NCBI GenBank assembly: GCA_037383745.1
Contig: JARROQ010000002.1
Coordinates: 1 to 64,000, forward strand
Length of the DNA stretch: 64,000 nucleotides
DNA from: BN30871 sp037383745
Lineage (GTDB): Bacteria > Campylobacterota > Campylobacteria > Campylobacterales > Sulfurovaceae
Direction: 5' to 3'
Within the stretch, counting starts at the first letter, position 1; each line of letters opens with the position of its first letter. This document shows, in pieces, positions 40,023-49,242 of the stretch. The translations under genes and the position numbers were made by a program. The notes beneath the pieces were generated by a model. That model saw nothing but the letters and a program-made list of their open reading frames with translations. It made no database searches and was not told the DNA's origin.

Positions 40023-41728
40023 GAGAACTATTAAAACAATATCTACCCTATTTTAAAGAGTATAAAAAAGAGTTTTCCCTTGCCATCATAGGTATGATTG
40101 CTATTGCGCTAGGCACGGCAGGGACAGCACATATCATCAAGCCTGTTATGGATGATATCTTCATCAAAAAAGATATCAATATGCTCTATATCGTCCCTTT
40201 TGCACTCATCTTCCTTTTTGCACTCAAGGGAGTCGGAAGATATATGCAGACCTATTACACCTCCTATATAGGGCAAGATGTCATCAGAAAATTGAGAGAT
40301 AATCTCCTCGCTCATATCACAAGACTCGATATATCCTTCTTTAAGGCAATGCACTCAGGAGAACTCCTCTCAAGGATTACCAATGATATCATGCGTATCC
40401 AACAAGTAGTCACCAACATCATTCCCGAACTTATAAGAGAAAGTCTCACAATTGTCGCATTAGTAAGCTATATCCTCTACCAATCACCAAAACTTGCCCT
40501 CTATTTTCTCGTTATTATGCCTCTGGCGATATTCCCGCTCTCAAAACTTGCAAAAAAGATGCGTAGATACTCAAAACTCTCTCAAGAGAGCACAGCAGTA
40601 ATGACAGAGCGACTCGAAGAGGTATTTTCCAATATCGAAATGATAAAAGCAAACTCATCACAAGATTTTGAGCAGGGACGATTTGAGATAGAAAACAAAA
40701 ATGTCTTTCGCTACATCATGAAACAGATCAAAGTCAATGCTCTCACCTCACCTGTCATGGAACTTTTAGGCTCTATCGCTATCGGTCTTGTGCTTTTTGT
40801 CGGCGGGAAAGAGGTGATAAACGGGCATATGAGTGTGGGTGGCTTTTTTGCATTTAGTGCTGCACTTTTTATGCTTTATGATCCAATCCGCAGACTCTCA
40901 TCGCTCTACAATAAATCTCAAGATGCCATTACAGCCAATAATCGCATGAAAGAGCTGCTTGCTCTGCAACCAAACATCACAGGTGGGACAAAAGAGCTTC
41001 AAGTTGAGATACAAAAAATTATTCTCAACGATGTCAGTCTCGATTTTAATAACATCCATGCCCTCTCTCATGTATCACTAACACTTCAAAAAGGGAGTGC
41101 CTATGCGTTAGTCGGCGATAGCGGCGCAGGGAAAAGCTCTTTGGTAAATCTTTTGGTAAGACTTTATGATCCCACAAGTGGCTCTATACTTCTCAACGAT
41201 GATTCTATGTCTGACTTTTCACTCGCCTCACTGCATGGAAAGATAGGTTATGTCACACAAAATATCCTTATCTTCAACGACACCATAGCCGCCAATATAG
41301 CGTATGGAAAGGATATAGATAAAACAAAGGTGATAAGTGCGCTCAAAAAAGCACACGCTTTTGAGTTTGTAAGTAAACTGGATGATGGAATCGAGAGTAT
41401 GCTTGCGCAGCGAGGCTCAAATCTCTCAGGCGGTCAAAGACAAAGAATCGCGCTTGCTAGAGCACTCTACAAAGATCCTGACATTCTCATATTGGATGAG
41501 GCAACCTCTGCACTCGATAACAAAAGTGAGCGTTACATCAAAGAAGCACTCGAGGAGCTAAAACAAGAGATGATTACAATCTCGGTTGCCCATAGACTCA
41601 GCAGTATCCAAAATGCCGATAAGATATTTTTTCTCAAAGACGGTAAAGTCCTTTGCGAGGGCACACATGATGAACTTAGCACGCAATGTTCAGGCTATCA
41701 AGAACTCCTCTCTTCTTTGGAATCTTAG
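40019..41728 (+). CDS. msbA: ABC exporter, lipid A flippase type (MsbA-like)
   Basis: The start is set at the TTG at 40019 (MRELLKQYLPYFKEYKK), which overlaps the cysS stop as TTGA with GGGAG upstream; a GTG at 40004 is also possible. About 569 residues form a fused half-transporter: six membrane helices (1-310), then an ATPase with Walker A GDSGAGKSS, signature LSGGQRQRIALARAL, Walker B ILILDEATSALD and H-loop VAHRLSS. The position between cell-wall and lipid genes and the sequence favour lipid A-core export, but the substrate cannot be proven from sequence. Confidence 0.88.
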   Translation: MRELLKQYLPYFKEYKKEFSLAIIGMIAIALGTAGTAHIIKPVMDDIFIKKDINMLYIVPFALIFLFALKGVGRYMQTYYTSYIGQDVIRKLRDNLLAHITRLDISFFKAMHSGELLSRITNDIMRIQQVVTNIIPELIRESLTIVALVSYILYQSPKLALYFLVIMPLAIFPLSKLAKKMRRYSKLSQESTAVMTERLEEVFSNIEMIKANSSQDFEQGRFEIENKNVFRYIMKQIKVNALTSPVMELLGSIAIGLVLFVGGKEVINGHMSVGGFFAFSAALFMLYDPIRRLSSLYNKSQDAITANNRMKELLALQPNITGGTKELQVEIQKIILNDVSLDFNNIHALSHVSLTLQKGSAYALVGDSGAGKSSLVNLLVRLYDPTSGSILLNDDSMSDFSLASLHGKIGYVTQNILIFNDTIAANIAYGKDIDKTKVISALKKAHAFEFVSKLDDGIESMLAQRGSNLSGGQRQRIALARALYKDPDILILDEATSALDNKSERYIKEALEELKQEMITISVAHRLSSIQNADKIFFLKDGKVLCEGTHDELSTQCSGYQELLSSLES

Positions 41729-41739
41729 CTGGTTTTAGA

Positions 41740-41745
41740 TATAAT
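41740..41745 (+). promoter_or_regulatory. Candidate -10 box for pyrD
   Basis: TATAAT in GTTTTAGATATAATCACC, 28 bp before the TTG start, the same spacing and context as the cysS box. Confidence 0.45.
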
Positions 41746-41772
41746 CACCCAACTTATAAAGCGGAGTTTTTA

Positions 41773-42840
41773 TTGTCACTATTCTCTTACGATACCATCA
41801 AAAAAGTTCTCTTTAAGTGTGATCCGGAGAGTGCGCACGCTTTAGCCGGCTTTGGCTTTAGTATCTTAGAGAAATGTCCGATCATAAGAAAAATCACTTC
41901 AAAATGTTTTACTTATGAAGATGCAATACTCTCGCAAGAACTCCTTGGTACACTCTTTAAAAATCCTATCGGTCTTGGTGCGGGCTTCGATAAAAACGCA
42001 CAATACATCAAAGCGATACAAACACTCGGGTTTGGCTATACGGAGATTGGAACAATCACCCCGAAACCTCAAAGCGGCAATGCAAAACCAAGACTCTTTC
42101 GTCTCATCAAAGAGCGCTCACTCCAAAATGCAATGGGTTTCAACAATGACGGCATGGATGTGATTGCTAAAAGAGTTGCCAAATATGACAATTTTGCATT
42201 TCCTATCGGCGTTAATATCGGCAAAAATAAAGTAACCGCCGAAGATAAAGCACTAAGTGATTACGAGACACTTCTTGAGAATCTCTCAACATTTGGACAC
42301 TATGTGGTTATCAATATCTCTTCGCCAAACACTCCGGGACTTAGAGATTTACAAAATGAGACATTTGTCACCTCTCTCTTTACCATGGCAAAAAAGATTA
42401 CAACAAAACCGATACTACTCAAGATTGCTCCGGATATGAGCGAACAAGATGCGCTGGATCTCTGCAAGCTTGCCCTAGATGCAGGCGCGAGTGGTATCGT
42501 AGCTACAAATACAACCATAGATTATAGCCTTTCAAGCGAAGCAAAAGATTTTGGCGGTATCAGCGGAGAACTCTTAAAAGAAAAAAGTCGTCTACTTTTT
42601 AAAGCTATTGGCAAAGAGTTTTATGATAAAACTCTTTTAATATCCGTAGGTGGCATCGATAGTGCCGAGGAAGCATATGAACGGATAAAAGATGGGGCAT
42701 CTTTAGTGCAGATATATACAGCTTTTATCTACAAGGGTCCTTTTCTTTGCAAAAATATTAACACGGAACTTGCCGGACTATTAAAGGCTGACAAGTATAC
42801 GAACATCTCTCAAGCAGTGGGTGCACATTGGAAAAAATAA
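41773..42840 (+). CDS. pyrD: Dihydroorotate dehydrogenase (quinone), class 2
   Basis: The TTG at 41773 is chosen (MSLFSYDTIKKVLFKCDPESAHALA), with GCGGAG seven bases upstream; the open frame extends back into msbA. 355 residues. The N-terminal helical extension is that of the membrane-bound class 2 enzymes that pass electrons to quinone. FMN and substrate motifs: NPIGLGAGFDKNAQ, GYTEIGTITPKPQ, FNNDGMDV, and the catalytic serine in VINISSPNTPGLRDLQ. KIAPDMSEQD and SVGGIDSAEEAYERI follow. Fourth step of pyrimidine synthesis. Confidence 0.96.
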   Translation: MSLFSYDTIKKVLFKCDPESAHALAGFGFSILEKCPIIRKITSKCFTYEDAILSQELLGTLFKNPIGLGAGFDKNAQYIKAIQTLGFGYTEIGTITPKPQSGNAKPRLFRLIKERSLQNAMGFNNDGMDVIAKRVAKYDNFAFPIGVNIGKNKVTAEDKALSDYETLLENLSTFGHYVVINISSPNTPGLRDLQNETFVTSLFTMAKKITTKPILLKIAPDMSEQDALDLCKLALDAGASGIVATNTTIDYSLSSEAKDFGGISGELLKEKSRLLFKAIGKEFYDKTLLISVGGIDSAEEAYERIKDGASLVQIYTAFIYKGPFLCKNINTELAGLLKADKYTNISQAVGAHWKK

Positions 42841-44144
42841 AATTTAAATCTATCCTAATCATATGGTTAGGTCTCATAGGAGCTATCATGGCAAATTCAT
42901 TGCCTCAACACTTTTCTCAAAAACTTCAAAATGGAATGCAAATTGTTGTTATCCCGATGAAAAACCAATCCGGAGTCATCACTTCAAGCATTTACTATAA
43001 AGTAGGCAGCAGAAACGAAATACTTGGCAAAACAGGGATGGCACATATGCTTGAGCATTTGAGCTTTAAATCTACCAAAAACCTCGCCGCAGGAGAGTTT
43101 GATACTATAGTCAAAAAAGGTGGCGGAGTTAACAATGCAGCAACAGGTTTTGACAAGACATACTACTATATCAAGACGGCTTCAAAAAATATGCCAAAGA
43201 CATTTGAACTTTTTGCCGAGCTTATGCATAACCTCGCACTTAAAGATGATGAGTTTCAAAAAGAAAGGGATGTGGTCGCCGAAGAGAGAAGACTCAGAAC
43301 CGATAACTCACCGATGGGCTATCTCTACTTTAGACTCTTTAATACGCATTATGTCTACCACCCTTATCATTGGCTTCCTATAGGCTTTATGGAAGATATC
43401 CTTGGATGGAAAATCGAAGAGATTCGAGACTTCTATGAGCAACATTATCAACCCTCCAATGCCATCTTGGTTGTTGCCGGCGATATTGATCCAAAAAGTG
43501 TCTTTGATGATGCCATAAAAGTATTTGGTAAAATAAAAAATACGAAAGAGGTCAAAGAGGTTGATGCAGTTGAGCCTAAAATAGACGGCGCAAAGAGAGT
43601 TACCATAACTAAAGAGAGCAATAAAGTCGATACAATTGCCATAGCCTACCCTATCCCAAATTTTGAAGACAGAGACCAAGTAACACTGAGCGTCATCAGT
43701 CAAATTCTTAGCTCAGGCAAAAGCAGTAGGTTTGAGAAAAATATTGTTCAAGAGAAAAAACTTGCCGATCAGATATACGCTTATAACATGGAGCTTAAAG
43801 ATCCGGGTATATTTGTGATTATGGCACTCTGCTCAAAAGATGCAAACTTAAAAGACCTTGAGGGTGAGATATTGGCGCAGCTACAGAAGATAAAAGATGG
43901 TGATGTCTCAAGAAAAGAGCTTGATAAAGCTAAGATCAATATAAAAGCTGATTTCGTCTATTCATTAGAGAGTTCAAGCTCTGTAGCGAGTCTTTTTGGC
44001 GACTACTATGCTATGGGGAACATAAAGCCTCTTTTAAAATATGAAGAAAATTTGGATAAAATTACCACTAAAAAGATCAAAGAAGTTGCAAATAAATATT
44101 TCAATAACAACTTCTCTACAACAGTTATCATGAGGAAACAGTAA
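42828..44144 (+). CDS. M16-family zinc peptidase (periplasmic)
   Basis: A TTG start at 42828 overlaps pyrD by 13 bp. A signal peptide (SILIIWLGLIGAIMANS) directs the 438-residue product to the periplasm. The inverse zinc motif HMLEHLSF (HxxEH) is present at about residue 74, with the third ligand glutamate in ERDVVAEERR. The R/Y pair domain of M16 proteins follows. Unlike many genomes there is only one M16 gene here and it has an intact catalytic motif. Substrate unknown; homologues are often called processing proteases. Confidence 0.9.
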   Translation: MEKIKFKSILIIWLGLIGAIMANSLPQHFSQKLQNGMQIVVIPMKNQSGVITSSIYYKVGSRNEILGKTGMAHMLEHLSFKSTKNLAAGEFDTIVKKGGGVNNAATGFDKTYYYIKTASKNMPKTFELFAELMHNLALKDDEFQKERDVVAEERRLRTDNSPMGYLYFRLFNTHYVYHPYHWLPIGFMEDILGWKIEEIRDFYEQHYQPSNAILVVAGDIDPKSVFDDAIKVFGKIKNTKEVKEVDAVEPKIDGAKRVTITKESNKVDTIAIAYPIPNFEDRDQVTLSVISQILSSGKSSRFEKNIVQEKKLADQIYAYNMELKDPGIFVIMALCSKDANLKDLEGEILAQLQKIKDGDVSRKELDKAKINIKADFVYSLESSSSVASLFGDYYAMGNIKPLLKYEENLDKITTKKIKEVANKYFNNNFSTTVIMRKQ

Positions 44145-45040
44145 TGACATATCCTATAATGGGTGCTACGACAGCACTTATCACTCCATTTAAAAACGGA
44201 AAATTAGATGAAACAACTTTTGCAAAGCTCATTCAAAGACAGATAGATTGTGGTATTGATGCCGTCTGCCCTGTCGGCACAACAGGTGAAAGCGCCACAC
44301 TGAGCTATGAAGAGGACAGAAAATGTATCGAAATCGCCGTTGCCGTGTGTAAAAACACTCATGTCAAAGTCTTAGCAGGTGCCGGGAGTAACTCCACAAG
44401 AGAAGCCATGGATACTGCAAAATTTGCACAGCAGTGTGGTGCGGATGCCATATTTTCAGTAAGCCCTTACTACAACAAGCCAAGCCAAGAGGGACTCTAT
44501 CAACACTATAAAGCCATTGCCAATTCTGTCGATATCCCATTTATGCTCTATAATGTTCCGGGCAGAACAGGTTCAGATATAGACTCACAAACTATCAAAA
44601 GACTTTTTGATGATGTGCCAAATATTTTTGGGATTAAAGAGGCAAGCGGCTCACTCGATAAGGTTATTGCATTGCGCTCTCTATGTCCTGAACTTGCCAT
44701 ATTTAGTGGTGATGATGCTATAGATTTCCCTATTCTCGCAAGCGGGGGTGCGGGTATCACTTCAGTAACAGCAAATCTGATTCCCGATATCAAAGCGAAA
44801 CTCACTCACGCTGCACTTCAAGGTGACTTTGATACCGCTAGAGCAATCAATGAAGATATTTATGCGCTCAACAAGGTGCTCTTTTGCGAGAGTAATCCTA
44901 TCCCTATAAAGGCTGCGATGTATATAGCAGGTCTTATCGATACACTTGAATATAGGCTTCCTTTGGTTCCACCAAGCAAAGAAAATATGAAAAAGATAGA
45001 AGAAGTTATGAAAAATTATACAATTATAGGAGCAAAATAG
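44144..45040 (+). CDS. dapA: 4-hydroxy-tetrahydrodipicolinate synthase
   Basis: This 298-residue TIM barrel condenses pyruvate with aspartate semialdehyde, the first step of the lysine/diaminopimelate branch. The Schiff-base lysine is in IFGIKEASGSLDK (about residue 161). The catalytic tyrosine is in SPYYNKPSQEGLYQHY, and the N-terminal GATTALITPF and PVGTTGESATL are typical. The start shares one base with the stop of the M16 gene (TAATG). Confidence 0.97.
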   Translation: MTYPIMGATTALITPFKNGKLDETTFAKLIQRQIDCGIDAVCPVGTTGESATLSYEEDRKCIEIAVAVCKNTHVKVLAGAGSNSTREAMDTAKFAQQCGADAIFSVSPYYNKPSQEGLYQHYKAIANSVDIPFMLYNVPGRTGSDIDSQTIKRLFDDVPNIFGIKEASGSLDKVIALRSLCPELAIFSGDDAIDFPILASGGAGITSVTANLIPDIKAKLTHAALQGDFDTARAINEDIYALNKVLFCESNPIPIKAAMYIAGLIDTLEYRLPLVPPSKENMKKIEEVMKNYTIIGAK

Positions 45041-45817
45041 ATGTCGGAAATGAGAGGGAAAACTTTAGTCATTACAGGTGCAACCAAAGGTATCGGTAAA
45101 GCTATCGGAGAGAAGTTTGCCAAACAAGGTGTCAATGTCGCCTTTACCTACAACAGCAATAAAGATACTGCATACGATATCGCCAAAGAGTGGGAAAAGA
45201 CTTACGGCATCAAAGCAAAAGCTTATCCACTTAATATCCTAGAGACTGATGAGTTTAAACCCCTCTTTGAATCAATCGACAAAGACTTTGATAGAGTTGA
45301 TTTCTTTGTGAGTAACGCAATGATTTATGGACGCCCCGTAGTTGGTGGGTATGGAAAGTTTATGCGACTCAAACCTAGAGGACTCAACAATATCTATACA
45401 GCAACAGTCAATGCTTTTGTTGTCGGCACTCAAGAGGCGGCAAAGAGGATGGAAAAAGTGGGTGGCGGCTCTGTTGTAACCATGTCCAGTACCGGCAATC
45501 TTGTCTACATTGATAACTATGCGGGGCATGGCACTAATAAAGCTGCTGTTGAAGCTATGAGTCGATATGCAGCTGCTGAACTTGGAGAGATGAATATCCG
45601 TGTCAACGCCGTAAGCGGTGGCCCTATCGATACAGATGCACTAAAAGCTTTTACTAATTATGAAGAGGTTAAGGCTGAGACGGTTAAAAGATCGGCACTC
45701 AACAAAATGGGACAACCCGAAGATATAGCCGGAACTGTCTACTTTTTGTGTAGCGATGAGGCTAGCTGGATCACAGGTCAAACAATCATAGTTGACGGCG
45801 GGACTACTTTTAAATAG
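45041..45817 (+). CDS. Short-chain dehydrogenase, FabL-like enoyl-ACP reductase
   Basis: This 258-residue Rossmann enzyme has the nucleotide motif ITGATKGIGKAIGEKFAKQG. The active-site spacing is that of enoyl-ACP reductases: the tyrosine and lysine are six residues apart (NYAGHGTNKAA, Y-x6-K) where ordinary SDR enzymes have Y-x3-K. SSTGNLVYIDNYAG and the end WITGQTIIVDGG match FabL (enoyl reductase III). It would then carry out the last reduction of fatty-acid elongation. The position in a run of lipid and cell-wall genes agrees. An unrelated SDR function is possible. Confidence 0.82.
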   Translation: MSEMRGKTLVITGATKGIGKAIGEKFAKQGVNVAFTYNSNKDTAYDIAKEWEKTYGIKAKAYPLNILETDEFKPLFESIDKDFDRVDFFVSNAMIYGRPVVGGYGKFMRLKPRGLNNIYTATVNAFVVGTQEAAKRMEKVGGGSVVTMSSTGNLVYIDNYAGHGTNKAAVEAMSRYAAAELGEMNIRVNAVSGGPIDTDALKAFTNYEEVKAETVKRSALNKMGQPEDIAGTVYFLCSDEASWITGQTIIVDGGTTFK

Positions 45818-46360
45818 ATGCTAAATATCCCCAATACTCTTGCGCTTATCAGGCTTTTCTTAGCACCACTCATGTTTTTATTGCTTGTCAATAGAGGTCT
45901 CTTTGGTAATATTCACTATAGTTGGTTAGATTATATGGCGGCATTTATATTTGTCGTTGCGAGTGCTACTGATTTTTTCGATGGTTATATCGCTAGGACA
46001 TTCAACCAGATAACACCTCTCGGGAAGATACTCGATCCGCTTGCTGATAAGATGTTAACACTCGCAGGATTTCTAGGGCTTATGATGCTTGGTCGCGCCT
46101 CTGAGTGGGCTATCTATCTTATCTTGACACGCGAAATTTTTATCACAGGACTTCGAGTATCGGCAGCCGCACAACATATGGATATCTCTGCTTCACTTGC
46201 AGGTAAAGTCAAAACAGTCATACAGATGATAGCGATTGGCTTTTTACTTATGGAGTGGCCATACGGCAATGAGATACTTTGGGTAGCGACTATTCTGACA
46301 CTCTATTCCGGTTTTGAGTATATGCGGGATTATCTTAAAAATAGTAATTTCGAAGGATAG
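45818..46360 (+). CDS. pgsA: CDP-diacylglycerol-glycerol-3-phosphate 3-phosphatidyltransferase
   Basis: This 180-residue inner-membrane enzyme makes phosphatidylglycerophosphate. It starts MLNIPNTLALIRLFLAPLMF, with the conserved PNxLTxxR-like opening. It has the CDP-alcohol phosphotransferase motif as ATDFFDGYIARTFNQITPLGK...DPLADK (D-x2-DG-x2-AR-x8-G-x3-D-x3-D). It directly follows the FabL-like gene with no gap, and rseP follows 3 bp later. Confidence 0.95.
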   Translation: MLNIPNTLALIRLFLAPLMFLLLVNRGLFGNIHYSWLDYMAAFIFVVASATDFFDGYIARTFNQITPLGKILDPLADKMLTLAGFLGLMMLGRASEWAIYLILTREIFITGLRVSAAAQHMDISASLAGKVKTVIQMIAIGFLLMEWPYGNEILWVATILTLYSGFEYMRDYLKNSNFEG

Positions 46361-46363
46361 CGC

Positions 46364-47443
46364 TTGGGTTTTTTAGTATCACTTCTTGTCCTCTCATTTC
46401 TTATATTTTTTCATGAACTTGGGCACTTTTTTGCTGCAAGATTTTTTGGAGTCCATGTTGATGTCTTTAGTATAGGATTTGGCAAAAAAGTAGTTTCAAA
46501 AAAGATAGGCGATACGGAGTGGAGACTCTCTATGATCCCCCTTGGCGGATATGTCAGGATGAAGGGGCAAGATGATAGTGATCCAACCAAAGTAAGCCTT
46601 GATGATGATAGCTACAATATGAAAAAACCTTGGCAACGAGTTATCATCCTTGTTGCAGGTCCATTTGCAAATTTTTTAACAGCATTTTTTCTCTATTTTG
46701 CCGTATCGCAAATCGGAACACCTCTTAGTCCTCTTTTTGATTTTACAAGATATATACCGGCAAAAATTGGTGATTTTTCTGAAAATTCTGCCGCAAAAGC
46801 TGCCGGGCTTGACATCAACGACACGATTATCACGATTAATGATATACCGATTGCAAACTGGCAAGAGATAGGAGAAGTTGTCCAGACTCAAGGCGATACT
46901 TTGATGCTCACGGTTGATCGAAAAGGAGCATTGAAAGAGTTTACTTTTTCTCCTATTTTAACAACACAGAAAAACAGATTTGGGGAAGATGTTGAGCGTA
47001 AACTCGTTGGGATAAGTCCCTATATATCTGAGGAGAAGCTCTCTTTCTCCTTTTTTGACGGAGTGAAGTTTGCTTACAATGAAACACTCTATGCCTCAGG
47101 ACTCATATACCAAAGTATTCAAAAATTGATTACGGGTGCCGTCGGTGTAGATAAACTCGGTGGAGCCATAACCATCGTTGACATTACTGCAAAAGCTTCA
47201 GATGCCGGCATCATAGCGCTCTTTCTTTTTACTGCACTCATCTCTGTAAATCTTGGTGTGTTGAATCTCTTGCCTATTCCTGCACTTGATGGAGGACACA
47301 TTATGTTTAATCTCTACGAGATGATTCGAGGCAAAGCTCCAAGTGAAAATGTGCTCTATAGGCTCACACTTATCGGCTGGGCTATTCTTTTCGGACTGAT
47401 GTTTATCGGTCTTTACAATGATATCAATAGGCTGATGGGATAA
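46364..47443 (+). CDS. rseP: Site-2 intramembrane metalloprotease RseP
   Basis: TTG start. The 359-residue S2P enzyme has the zinc motif FFHELGHFFAAR in the first membrane helix (HExxH, about residue 19) and the distal ligand in NLLPIPALDGGHIMFN (LDG). It has one periplasmic PDZ domain (AAKAAGLDINDTIITINDIPIANW). The PDZ is single where E. coli RseP has two, as usual in this phylum. It cleaves membrane-anchored regulators or signal peptides. Confidence 0.95.
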   Translation: MGFLVSLLVLSFLIFFHELGHFFAARFFGVHVDVFSIGFGKKVVSKKIGDTEWRLSMIPLGGYVRMKGQDDSDPTKVSLDDDSYNMKKPWQRVIILVAGPFANFLTAFFLYFAVSQIGTPLSPLFDFTRYIPAKIGDFSENSAAKAAGLDINDTIITINDIPIANWQEIGEVVQTQGDTLMLTVDRKGALKEFTFSPILTTQKNRFGEDVERKLVGISPYISEEKLSFSFFDGVKFAYNETLYASGLIYQSIQKLITGAVGVDKLGGAITIVDITAKASDAGIIALFLFTALISVNLGVLNLLPIPALDGGHIMFNLYEMIRGKAPSENVLYRLTLIGWAILFGLMFIGLYNDINRLMG

Positions 47444-47445
47444 AT

Positions 47446-48123
47446 ATGCGCGATCATCTCAGAGAAAATCTTGATAGAGTTATACACAATATCGAACAAG
47501 CAAGACTTAGTGTAAGCGGACACCATATCGTCAAGCTTGTTGCTGTAGGCAAATATACAGAGATAGAAAATATACAATCACTCTATGAGTTAGGGCAAAG
47601 AGCCTTTGGAGAAAATCAGGTGCAACAACTTGAATCAAGAGCCAATCAGCTTATAGAGCTTCCTATCGAGTGGCATATGATAGGCACACTCCAAAAAAAT
47701 AAGATCAATAAACTGATCAAGCTTAACCCTTTTCTTATCCACTCTATCGACTCAATTGATCTTGCCTTAGCACTTGATAGCCGACTTCAAAACAATGACA
47801 ATCAAAAACTTGATACATTGATGCAGATAAATAGCTCCGGGGAGACTACAAAATCCGGTATAGAGGCAGAAAAAGCGATAGAGCTCTATCATGAGATGCA
47901 AGAGCGATGTACAAATATAGATTTTCAAGGTGTTATGAGTATCGGAGCAAATAGTGATGACAGGAGTGAGGTGCAAAGAAATTTTGAGACGACATATGCC
48001 GTCTTTGAAAAACTCAAAAAGAATGGGGCAAATATATGCTCGATGGGAATGAGCGGAGATTATGAACTTGCCATAAAATGCGGCTCAAACTTAGTGCGTG
48101 TAGGTTCTAAGATTTTTCGTTAA
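47446..48123 (+). CDS. yggS: YggS/PROSC-type pyridoxal phosphate homeostasis protein
   Basis: This 225-residue protein has the fold of the N-terminal domain of alanine racemase. The PLP lysine is in KLVAVGKYTEIEN, and RAFGENQVQQLESR, EWHMIGTLQKNKINKL and FQGVMSIGANSDD follow the family pattern. The C-terminal phosphate-binding CSMGMSGDYELAIKCGSNLVRVGSKIF is diagnostic. It buffers free PLP and has no known catalytic activity. Its 3' end overlaps the convergent Fur-family gene by 17 bp. Confidence 0.95.
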   Translation: MRDHLRENLDRVIHNIEQARLSVSGHHIVKLVAVGKYTEIENIQSLYELGQRAFGENQVQQLESRANQLIELPIEWHMIGTLQKNKINKLIKLNPFLIHSIDSIDLALALDSRLQNNDNQKLDTLMQINSSGETTKSGIEAEKAIELYHEMQERCTNIDFQGVMSIGANSDDRSEVQRNFETTYAVFEKLKKNGANICSMGMSGDYELAIKCGSNLVRVGSKIFR

Positions 48124-48532
48124 TTTTATCTATACACTTTTTGCAGTAGCCATATACACTCAGCTCTACTTTTTCTTGTAGGAATTTATGTTTTTTCGAT
48201 GATAAAGAGACGATTCCGGAGAGCTCTTCATAGTCGCAATCTTCCACATCCCCACACTCAGTACATATTAAGTGGAAATGATCTTGTTTTATGATCTCAT
48301 ATTTTGACTTTTTACCCTCGATAGGAACCTCTTTGATGACTTTTTTATCAACAAGCATAAGGATATTTTTATAGATTGTAGCAAGCGAGATAGAGGGGTG
48401 TACAAACAATACATTGCTATATATCTCATCAATATCGAGATGACCACACTCATCTAATACCTGGAGGATATAGAGTCTTTGAAAAGTAGTTTTAAGACCG
48501 CTCTGCTTTAACATTGATATATAATCGCCCAT
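48107..48532 (-). CDS. Fur-family transcriptional regulator, probably PerR-like
   Basis: This 141-residue protein has a winged helix (FQRLYILQVLDECG, SLATIYKNILMLVDKKVIKEV) and a dimerisation domain with the two structural-zinc cysteine pairs (LICTECGDVEDC and YCKKCIDK). The regulatory-site HFHLICTEC is present. Being 28 bp downstream of the peroxiredoxin gene ahpC in the same direction, it more probably senses peroxide (PerR) than iron; sequence alone does not settle this. Confidence 0.88.
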   Translation of the reverse strand: MGDYISMLKQSGLKTTFQRLYILQVLDECGHLDIDEIYSNVLFVHPSISLATIYKNILMLVDKKVIKEVPIEGKKSKYEIIKQDHFHLICTECGDVEDCDYEELSGIVSLSSKKHKFLQEKVELSVYGYCKKCIDKINEKS

Positions 48533-48559
48533 CTCAAACCCCCTCTATTTCATTATAGA

Positions 48560-49156
48560 TTATAGATTTTCACTATTTTTTGCCAAATAATCAGCAACAC
48601 CTTCTGTTGAAGCTTTCATGCCCTCATCACCTTTTTGCCATCCGGCAGGACACACTTCTCCATGCTCATTAGTAAAGAGCATAGTATCAACCATTCTAAT
48701 CATCTCATCGATATTTCTTCCAAGCGGAAGGTCATTGATCACGGCATGTCTGACGGTACCGTCACTATCAATCAAAAAAGAGCCTCTAAGCGCAACGGAT
48801 TCACCGAAAAGTACATCATAGTCTCTTGCAATTTGTTTGCTGAGATCAGCGACAAGCGGGAATTGAATTCTGCCTATCCCACCTTGATCCACGGGAGTTT
48901 CTCTCCATGCAAAGTGAGAAAACTGACTATCTACAGAGACGCCTATAACGCTGATACCTCTAGATTTAAACTCTTCTACTCTATGAGAAAAAGCGATGAT
49001 CTCAGAAGGACAAACAAATGTAAAATCAAGTGGATAGAAAAAAAGCACAGCACCCTTTTTCCCTATATTTTCATAAAGATTAAAGTCCTCTACTATCGTT
49101 CCGTTTTCCAAGACGGCTGTAGCTGTAAAATCAGGAGCTTTTTTTGTTACTAACAT
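48560..49156 (-). CDS. ahpC: Typical 2-Cys peroxiredoxin (AhpC/TsaA type)
   Basis: This 198-residue enzyme reduces peroxides and is the main thiol peroxidase of microaerophilic Campylobacterota. The peroxidatic cysteine is in DFTFVCPSEIIAF (about residue 49) and the resolving cysteine in HGEVCPAGWQKG (about 170). ALRGSFLIDSDGTVRHAVINDLPLGRN is typical. It precedes a Fur/PerR-type regulator, suggesting joint peroxide control. Confidence 0.96.
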   Translation of the reverse strand: MLVTKKAPDFTATAVLENGTIVEDFNLYENIGKKGAVLFFYPLDFTFVCPSEIIAFSHRVEEFKSRGISVIGVSVDSQFSHFAWRETPVDQGGIGRIQFPLVADLSKQIARDYDVLFGESVALRGSFLIDSDGTVRHAVINDLPLGRNIDEMIRMVDTMLFTNEHGEVCPAGWQKGDEGMKASTEGVADYLAKNSENL

Positions 49157-49191
49157 ATTTTTCCTTTTTGATAATTTTTATTAACAAGTTT

Positions 49192-49197
49192 ATTATA
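49192..49197 (-). promoter_or_regulatory. Candidate -10 box for ahpC
   Basis: TATAAT lies on the minus strand in GTTGATATAATAAAC, about 36 bp before the ATG. An AT-rich imperfect dyad (TTAATAAAAATTAT) between box and gene could be a Fur/PerR operator, but it is too common a sequence to be sure. Confidence 0.45.
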
Positions 49198-49242
49198 TCA
49201 ACAGAAACTTTAAACAGAGATAAATATACTCCTATTTAAAAA

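Noticed and set aside
48135..49153. Long plus-strand frame opposite ahpC (172 codons from about 48635)
   Set aside because: It lies wholly inside the conserved ahpC gene on the other strand and has no features of its own.
49168..49184. AT-rich dyad as a proven PerR/Fur box upstream of ahpC
   Set aside because: The sequence is attractive by position but such AT-rich near-palindromes are frequent here; without binding data it is mentioned only as a possibility.
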